Assembly: GCA_903931355.1 (NCBI GenBank)
Contig: CAIZCB010000324.1
Coordinates: 1 to 12,647, forward strand
DNA from: an uncultured Pseudomonadota bacterium
GTDB taxonomy: Bacteria; Pseudomonadota; Gammaproteobacteria; Methylococcales; Methylomonadaceae
Reading direction: 5' to 3'
Length of the DNA: 12,647 nt
A model generated the notes under the pieces. It ran no database searches and was not told where the DNA came from. It was given only the letters and a program-made list of their open reading frames with translations. The position numbers were made by a program, and so were the translations under genes. Positions 8,251-12,647 of the stretch are shown here, in pieces; position 1 is the first letter of the stretch, and every line of letters begins with the position of its first letter.

Positions 8251-8279
8251 ATTATAGAGACTCAAAACCAAACTGTCAT
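8251..8279 (-). promoter_or_regulatory. sigma-70 promoter for rpoD between dnaG and rpoD
   Basis: On the minus strand ATGACA (8274-8279, 5 of 6 matches to the -35 consensus) and a perfect TATAAT (8251-8256) are separated by exactly 17 bases. The -35 box overlaps the dnaG stop codon. The predicted start near 8244 leaves a leader of about 40 nt before the rpoD ATG. This allows sigma-70 to be made independently of S21 and primase. Confidence 0.75.
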
Positions 8280-9997
8280 TACAGATTAATTTTGCCGCCC
8301 CGCTTAAATATATTCAACTCATCCGCTGTCAGGCTTTCTCCTCGACTCGATTTTTCAATCAAAGCAGCCATCCTATTATCTTGTATCTGTCTTAACAATT
8401 GATTCCAAGCCCCGCCAAATTCAGCATCAGCATCAAACTCTGGCACTTCCCAAGCCAAATTTGCCAAGGCATTAATCACTTTTTCATGCTCTGTGCCACG
8501 AAAAATTTCAATTAAGACCGCGCTGGTCTTCGGTTGTTCCCTAGAAATTAATTCCAACACCTGTTTTAACAAATCCATCCCAGCTAAATTCACATCGACC
8601 AGCTCATACATCTGTTGCTCGGCTTTTTGTGACAACTGCGGATATTGCAACAACAATGCCAATAGTTTTCGCATCATGCTGGCACTTTGCACTTTATCCT
8701 TAGCCTGATTCGCTATTGGTGAACCGCCTCGTGCTGCATCTTGCAATTTAGCACCAGTAATTTCACGCAACCGAGCAAACATCATTTCTCTAAAAAAGCC
8801 GCGCGGCATTTTTTCTAATTGCGGCCTTGCGACAGATAGCAATTTGGCTTTCCCCTCAACGGTTGCCAAATTCAATCCCTCGCCAAGATGCTCAAAAAAA
8901 TAATCCGACAACACCAGTGCATCAGCAATTCGAGATTCAAAACCTTGCAAACTTTCTTCGCGAATCATTGAATCGGGATCATGGCCTTGAGGTAACAGCA
9001 TGATTTTAATTTGCCGACCATCACGTAAACTTGGCAGAGCCGCCTCAACCGCCTTCCAAGCCGCTTGTCGCCCAGCATTATCGCCGTCAAAGCAAAACAC
9101 CAACTCCGAAGCAAAGCGAAATAGCAAATCCATATGAACTTTTGAAGTCGCCGTACCTAAAGCGGCTACTGCATTATGAACGCCGTATTGAGCTAAGGCG
9201 ATTACATCCATATAGCCTTCGACAATCAAAATTCGCTCAGGTTTAGCCTTATTTTCCAAAAGCTCGCATAGGCCATAAACTTCTTTGCCTTTAGAGAATA
9301 TGTCCGTTTCTGGCGAATTCAAGTACTTGGGCAACGAATCATCCAAAACTCGCCCACCAAAACCGATCACTCGCTTGCGTTTATCGCGAATCGGGAACAT
9401 TAATCGACCACGAAAGCGGTCGTAAACCTTGCCGTCCTCTTTGACGACCAACATTCCTGCGTCGACCAAAGTTTGTTGATCAAACCTTGCCAGTAAAGCA
9501 TCCCAGCTATTTGGCGCATAACCTAAGCCAAAATCACGGGCAATTTCGCCGGTCAGTCCACGCTGTTTAAGATAGTCAATTGCGACCTTACCTTCATGAC
9601 TACGCAACTGTTCAACATAGAAACCAGCAACCTGCTCAAGCAGCGCATAAAGCCGTGAGGTATCTTGCTTTGAGGAAAAATCAACTTGATCAACCGCTTC
9701 TCTTGGCACATCAACGCCAATAAAAGCCGCCAAATCCTCAACCGCCTCTACAAAACCAAGGTGAGCATAATCAATTAAAAAACTAATCGCGTTGCCGCCA
9801 GCACCACAACCAAAACAATGATAGGTTTGGCGATTGCGATTGACTGAGAAACTGGGAGTTTTTTCGGTATGAAATGGGCAACGTGCAACAAAGTTGCTGC
9901 CCACTTTTTTAAGTGGAACGCGCGAGTCGATCAGATCGACAATGTCGACCCGCACCAATAGATCATCAATGAACTGTCTGGGAATCCTACCGGACAT
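8279..9997 (-). CDS. dnaG: DNA primase
   Basis: Makes the RNA primers for chromosome replication and works with the DnaB helicase at the fork. The 572 residues show the N-terminal zinc ribbon CPFHTEKTPSF with Cys40, His43, Cys61 and Cys64 (CFGCG), the RNA-polymerase core with RFRGRLMFPI and GFGGR (about 194-216), and the TOPRIM catalytic residues in VEGYMDVIAL (259-268, Glu260) and FCFDGDNAGR (301-310, Asp304 and Asp306). The C-terminal part (about 435-572) fits the helicase-binding domain in position, although that domain is poorly conserved. The ATG at 9997 gives the usual MSGRIPRQFIDDLL start. The ribosome site is poor (GGA only two bases from the ATG). The gene begins 14 nt after the yqeY stop, so translation may depend on coupling to yqeY. 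Confidence 0.97.
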   Translation of the reverse strand: MSGRIPRQFIDDLLVRVDIVDLIDSRVPLKKVGSNFVARCPFHTEKTPSFSVNRNRQTYHCFGCGAGGNAISFLIDYAHLGFVEAVEDLAAFIGVDVPREAVDQVDFSSKQDTSRLYALLEQVAGFYVEQLRSHEGKVAIDYLKQRGLTGEIARDFGLGYAPNSWDALLARFDQQTLVDAGMLVVKEDGKVYDRFRGRLMFPIRDKRKRVIGFGGRVLDDSLPKYLNSPETDIFSKGKEVYGLCELLENKAKPERILIVEGYMDVIALAQYGVHNAVAALGTATSKVHMDLLFRFASELVFCFDGDNAGRQAAWKAVEAALPSLRDGRQIKIMLLPQGHDPDSMIREESLQGFESRIADALVLSDYFFEHLGEGLNLATVEGKAKLLSVARPQLEKMPRGFFREMMFARLREITGAKLQDAARGGSPIANQAKDKVQSASMMRKLLALLLQYPQLSQKAEQQMYELVDVNLAGMDLLKQVLELISREQPKTSAVLIEIFRGTEHEKVINALANLAWEVPEFDADAEFGGAWNQLLRQIQDNRMAALIEKSSRGESLTADELNIFKRGGKINL

Positions 9998-10011
9998 ATC
10001 CGATAAAGATA

Positions 10012-10461
10012 TTAAGCAGCGAAACCAGCCTTAATTCTTACACTGACCACAGCCATATCTGCTCTTCCCTGCATTTGCGGTTTGAGCAAAGCCATAACAG
10101 CGCCCATATCTTTAATTGAAGTTGCGCCGGTTTCAGCAATTGCTTTAGCAACCAACACATCAATTTCAGCTTCGCTTAATTGTTGAGGCAAATAATCTTG
10201 AATCACAATCACTTCAGCTTCTTCGATTTCAGCCAAATCATTGCGATTAGCATCACGGAATTGCTTGATTGATTCGCGACGTTGTTTAAGCATTTTGTCG
10301 AGGACAACAAGAATTCTGTCATCACTCAACTCAATACGTTCATCAACTTCAACCTGTTTGATTGCAGCCAGAATCATGCGAATAACCCCTAAACGGGATT
10401 TTTCGCCACTCTTCATGGCCGCTTTCATATCATCCGTGATAAGTTTTTTTAATGAATCCAT
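10012..10461 (-). CDS. yqeY: YqeY/GatB-like protein
   Basis: A 149-residue, highly charged helical protein of the YqeY family, related to the C-terminal tRNA-binding tail domain of GatB, the amidotransferase subunit. The pattern MKSGEKSRLGVIRMILAAIK at the N-terminus, LDKMLKQRRESIKQF in the middle, and IQDYLPQQLSEAEI followed by KDMGAVMALLKPQMQGRAD near the end are typical. Its exact job is unknown; binding to tRNA or a role in aminoacylation is inferred from the fold. The ATG at 10461 has AAGG about 9 nt upstream. It lies 12 nt after the rpsU stop and 14 nt before dnaG. Insertion of this gene between rpsU and dnaG is the arrangement seen in pseudomonads, unlike E. coli, where rpsU is directly followed by dnaG. 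Confidence 0.93.
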   Translation of the reverse strand: MDSLKKLITDDMKAAMKSGEKSRLGVIRMILAAIKQVEVDERIELSDDRILVVLDKMLKQRRESIKQFRDANRNDLAEIEEAEVIVIQDYLPQQLSEAEIDVLVAKAIAETGATSIKDMGAVMALLKPQMQGRADMAVVSVRIKAGFAA

Positions 10462-10473
10462 AGTCTATCGACC

Positions 10474-10707
10474 TTAGATTTGTGGACGACCACGACGTAG
10501 GTTTTTCAACGCATAACGTTCACGAGCCAATTTTTTCAAGTGACGTTTTACAGCAGCAGCGCCTTTACGTTTACGTTCTGTCGTTGGTTTTTCATAGAAC
10601 TCACGGCGACGAACTTCCGCCAAAACACCGGCTTTTTCACAAGCACGTTTGAAACGACGAATAGCAACGTCAAAATGTTCGTTTTCTTTAACTTTAACTG
10701 ATGGCAT
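10474..10707 (-). CDS. rpsU: 30S ribosomal protein S21
   Basis: A small basic protein of the 30S subunit platform that helps mRNA base-pair with 16S rRNA during initiation. From the ATG at 10707 it is 77 residues: [20 protein letters not shown], then [28 protein letters not shown] and a lysine/arginine-rich tail. It is nearly identical to E. coli S21 through residue 50 and slightly longer at the C-terminus (E. coli has 71). A TTG two codons upstream is also in frame, but the ATG gives the conserved N-terminus and has GGA nine bases before it. It is the first gene of the macromolecular synthesis operon, with a promoter immediately upstream and tsaD divergent beyond it. Confidence 0.97.
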   Translation of the reverse strand: MPSVKVKENEHFDVAIRRFKRACEKAGVLAEVRRREFYEKPTTERKRKGAAAVKRHLKKLARERYALKNLRRGRPQI

Positions 10708-10776
10708 TATCAATAATCCGATTTATGTTAGTATTTTGTCGACCCAACGGCCAACAAAGCCCGCTGAAAACTCTCG

Positions 10777-10803
10777 ATTATACCCGCAAAATAAATTTTT
10801 CAA
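10777..10803 (-). promoter_or_regulatory. rpsU operon promoter
   Basis: On the minus strand a perfect TATAAT (10777-10782) has TTGAAA (10798-10803) 15 bases upstream; T-rich alternatives give spacings of 16-17. The predicted start near 10770 leaves a leader of about 60 nt before rpsU. It lies in the 103-bp gap between the divergent rpsU and tsaD genes. I cannot pick a convincing tsaD promoter on the other strand. Confidence 0.6.
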
Positions 10804-10810
10804 AAACTTA

Positions 10811-11824
10811 ATGTACGTTTTAGGCATAGAAACCTCTTGTGACGAAACTGCCGTCGCGATTTATCACGCTGAAAAAGGCTTAATTAGCCACGTTCTGTAC
10901 AGCCAAGCCGACACTCACAGTGAGTATGGTGGCGTGGTTCCAGAGATAGCGTCCCGCGACCATATCCGCAAATTAGTACCACTAATCAAACAAACATTAA
11001 GCGATAGCAATCTTTCATCAAAAGACATTAATGGTATCGCCTACACCGCTGGCCCCGGCCTAATGGGCGCATTATTAGTTGGCGCGGCGACCGCTAGAAG
11101 CTTAGCTTGGGCATGGCAGATACCGGCAATCGCTGTGCATCATATGGAAGGCCACCTGTTAGCACCGATGCTGGAAGCCGATCCACCGCACTTCCCTTTT
11201 GTTGCTTTATTAATTTCCGGCGGACATTCGTTATTAATTGAAGTCACTGGCATAGGCCAATATCGCTTACTCGGCGAATCATTAGACGATGCCGCAGGTG
11301 AAGCGTTTGACAAAACCGCCAAAATGCTTGGACTTGGCTACCCAGGTGGCCCACGTTTAGCTGAATTAGCCGAACAAGGCCAACCACGCTTCAAATTTCC
11401 ACGCCCAATGACCGACCGCCCAGGCTTAGAATTTAGCTTTAGCGGTTTAAAAACCTTTACCCTCAATACCTTACAAAACAGCGACAAAACCGAGCAAGAC
11501 AAAGCCGATATTGCTTTAGCATTTCAACAAGCAATGGCCGAAACGCTATCAATAAAATGCAAACGCGCTTTACAACAAACTGGCCTTAAAACTTTGGTAA
11601 TTGCAGGTGGTGTAAGTGCCAACAAATCAATTCGCCAGCATTTAATCGATATGACAGAAGCTTTAGGCGCGAAAGCCTATTTTCCAAGACATGAATTTTG
11701 CACCGACAATGGCGCGATGATTGCCTATGCAGGCTGCCAGCGCTTATTGGCAGGACAGACACAAAATCTGGAGATTTTTGCCCGCCCGCGCTGGCCTATC
11801 GATGAACTACTGAGTATTGATTAA
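10811..11824 (+). CDS. tsaD: tRNA N6-adenosine threonylcarbamoyltransferase
   Basis: Transfers the threonylcarbamoyl group to A37 of tRNAs that read ANN codons (t6A), working with TsaB, TsaC and TsaE. The 337 residues begin [18 protein letters not shown], the family hallmark. The metal-binding motif [10 protein letters not shown] carries His111 and His115, and [13 protein letters not shown] carries Asp299. Nucleotide-binding loops are seen in SGGHS (136-140), [22 protein letters not shown] (159-180) and [10 protein letters not shown] (266-275). The ATG at 10811 is chosen because it begins the conserved N-terminus; the open frame extends further upstream, but only antisense through the rpsU leader and the start of rpsU. 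No clear ribosome site precedes this ATG. It is divergent from rpsU and convergent with plsY, sharing the last four bases. The tRNA-Ile2 in this window is an ANN-reading tRNA and so a likely substrate. Confidence 0.97.
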   Translation: MYVLGIETSCDETAVAIYHAEKGLISHVLYSQADTHSEYGGVVPEIASRDHIRKLVPLIKQTLSDSNLSSKDINGIAYTAGPGLMGALLVGAATARSLAWAWQIPAIAVHHMEGHLLAPMLEADPPHFPFVALLISGGHSLLIEVTGIGQYRLLGESLDDAAGEAFDKTAKMLGLGYPGGPRLAELAEQGQPRFKFPRPMTDRPGLEFSFSGLKTFTLNTLQNSDKTEQDKADIALAFQQAMAETLSIKCKRALQQTGLKTLVIAGGVSANKSIRQHLIDMTEALGAKAYFPRHEFCTDNGAMIAYAGCQRLLAGQTQNLEIFARPRWPIDELLSID

Positions 11825-12393
11825 GACTCTTTACCAGCCAATAAACGCTGGATATTGCTTTTGTGACGCCATAATAAAATCAGCGAAATCAGCACAAAAG
11901 TCACCACTAAATTCAAATCCCCAACAATCAACCAAACATACAACGGGGTTAAGGTTGCTGCCACCAAAGCAGCTAATGATGAAATTTTGCCGACTTTGTA
12001 AACCAGCAACCAAGTGCCTGATACAGCCAAACCCAACCACCAAGTCACCCCCAAAGTCACACCAAACGAAGTCGCAACCCCTTTGCCGCCTTTAAAGCCA
12101 AAAAAAATCGGATACAAATGACCCAAAAACGCTGCAAAAACCACTAACGACAATATCAAACTATCAACCGCCAACGCCTTAGCCAATAAAACCGGTAACA
12201 AACCTTTTAAAGCATCGCCGGCCAAAGTAATCGCAGCAGCTTTTTTGCCGCCAATCCGCATGACGTTGGTTGCCCCCGGATTACCCGAACCATTTTCTCT
12301 AGGATCAGCTAATCCCATCATCTTACAAACAATAATCGCACTCGATACAGACCCTGTTAAATAGGCCAAAGGCACCAGCAACCACTCCACCAT
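11821..12393 (-). CDS. plsY: acyl-phosphate:glycerol-3-phosphate acyltransferase
   Basis: An inner-membrane enzyme that uses acyl-phosphate (made by PlsX) to acylate glycerol 3-phosphate, the first step of phospholipid synthesis. The 190 residues carry the three family motifs on cytoplasmic loops: GSGNPGATN (35-43), [18 protein letters not shown] (91-108) and HKSNIQRL (177-184). Five hydrophobic membrane segments lie between and around them. The ATG has a good ribosome site (GTGAGGAA) about nine bases upstream. The stop codon overlaps that of tsaD in a shared TTAA. The order tsaD-plsY-folB matches pseudomonads, which supports identifying the next open frame as folB. Confidence 0.97.
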   Translation of the reverse strand: MVEWLLVPLAYLTGSVSSAIIVCKMMGLADPRENGSGNPGATNVMRIGGKKAAAITLAGDALKGLLPVLLAKALAVDSLILSLVVFAAFLGHLYPIFFGFKGGKGVATSFGVTLGVTWWLGLAVSGTWLLVYKVGKISSLAALVAATLTPLYVWLIVGDLNLVVTFVLISLILLWRHKSNIQRLLAGKES

Positions 12394-12418
12394 CTATAGA
12401 TTCCTCACTTATCAAAAC

Positions 12419-12447
12419 TTGTACAGTCGAGCCATTTACTCGATACT
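12419..12447 (+). promoter_or_regulatory. probable folB promoter
   Basis: TTGTAC (12419-12424) and GATACT (12442-12447) are separated by 17 bases, a fair sigma-70 pair, 34 bases before the folB ATG. An inverted repeat TCGAG-N7-CTCGA (12427-12443) lies almost entirely in the spacer, touching the -10 box. A ribosome site, GGAAAG, follows at 12470-12475. Confidence 0.5.
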
Positions 12448-12480
12448 TATGTATTCAAATATCATAACCGGAAAGCATTA

Positions 12481-12647
12481 ATGGACATCATCTTTTTAGG
12501 CGGCCTCGAAATTGAAACCAGTGGTGCGGATGTCATGGGAGGGAAGAAAGGACAATTCTACGGGCCGGATGGAAAGCCAGTTGATGTGAATGTCGTTGTC
12601 TTTGGCGAAAACGGAATACCAGTGGCTGGCCCAGTGCTTGTCTCTGA
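12481..12647 (+). pseudogene. folB: folB 5' end (dihydroneopterin aldolase) joined to unrelated sequence, runs off window
   Basis: The first 13 codons read MDIIFLGGLEIET, matching the N-terminus of FolB, which makes 6-hydroxymethyl-dihydropterin in folate synthesis. Position (divergent from plsY, after tsaD) and promoter fit folB. In FolB the next residues should be like V-I-G-x-Y-D-W-E. Instead, from about 12520 the frame continues with SGADVMGGKKGQFYGP and a Gly/Val/Pro-rich stretch that I do not recognise, open to the window edge. The switch lies between about 12517 and 12522. Either acquired DNA has interrupted folB, leaving a chimeric frame, or the sequence is a chimera near its end. An internal ATG at 12535 could start the foreign gene, but there is no clear choice. 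The new part looks coding: the other two forward frames have stops. Confidence 0.6.

Overview
This window looks like gammaproteobacterial chromosome of moderate GC with an A/T-leaning core. The central block has the gene order familiar from pseudomonads and relatives: rpsU-yqeY-dnaG-rpoD-tRNA on one strand, with tsaD, plsY and folB on the other side of rpsU. Protein motifs (MetK, AhcY, RpoD, TsaD, PlsY) all read as gammaproteobacterial. A Methylococcales-like host is possible, from the metK-ahcY linkage and the style of the FolB N-terminus, but this is an impression and not a demonstrated assignment.

Layout. (1) 1-1858: a single OLD-family ATPase/TOPRIM nuclease gene on the + strand, with no partner gene visible downstream. 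(2) 1859-2047: a gene-free stretch that probably marks the border between accessory DNA and the core. (3) 2048-3600, minus strand: hemH followed 2 nt later by a small membrane protein of unknown function. (4) 3652-3685: a clear hairpin terminator below ahcY. (5) 3758-6232, minus strand: metK then ahcY, two steps of the activated-methyl cycle (SAM synthesis and SAH removal). (6) 6263-6376, minus strand: a CAT-anticodon tRNA (probably tRNA-Ile2), followed by a terminator hairpin placed directly before metK. (7) 6386-10707, minus strand: the macromolecular synthesis operon rpsU-yqeY-dnaG-rpoD, with a good sigma-70 type promoter ahead of rpsU and a second one between dnaG and rpoD. (8) 10811-12393: tsaD (+) and plsY (-) converge and share a TTAA as both stop codons. 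(9) 12481-end: the promoter and first 13 codons of folB, after which the reading frame continues into unrelated sequence that runs off the window.

The core genes cover translation (S21, TsaD t6A synthesis, tRNA-Ile2), replication priming (DnaG), transcription (sigma-70), methyl-group metabolism (MetK, AhcY), haem (HemH) and phospholipid synthesis (PlsY). I see no transposase, integrase, CRISPR array or new multi-gene system. The items most worth a second look are the apparently broken folB, the solitary OLD nuclease, the terminator between the tRNA and metK, the four-cysteine cluster in ferrochelatase, and the unknown membrane protein tied to hemH.
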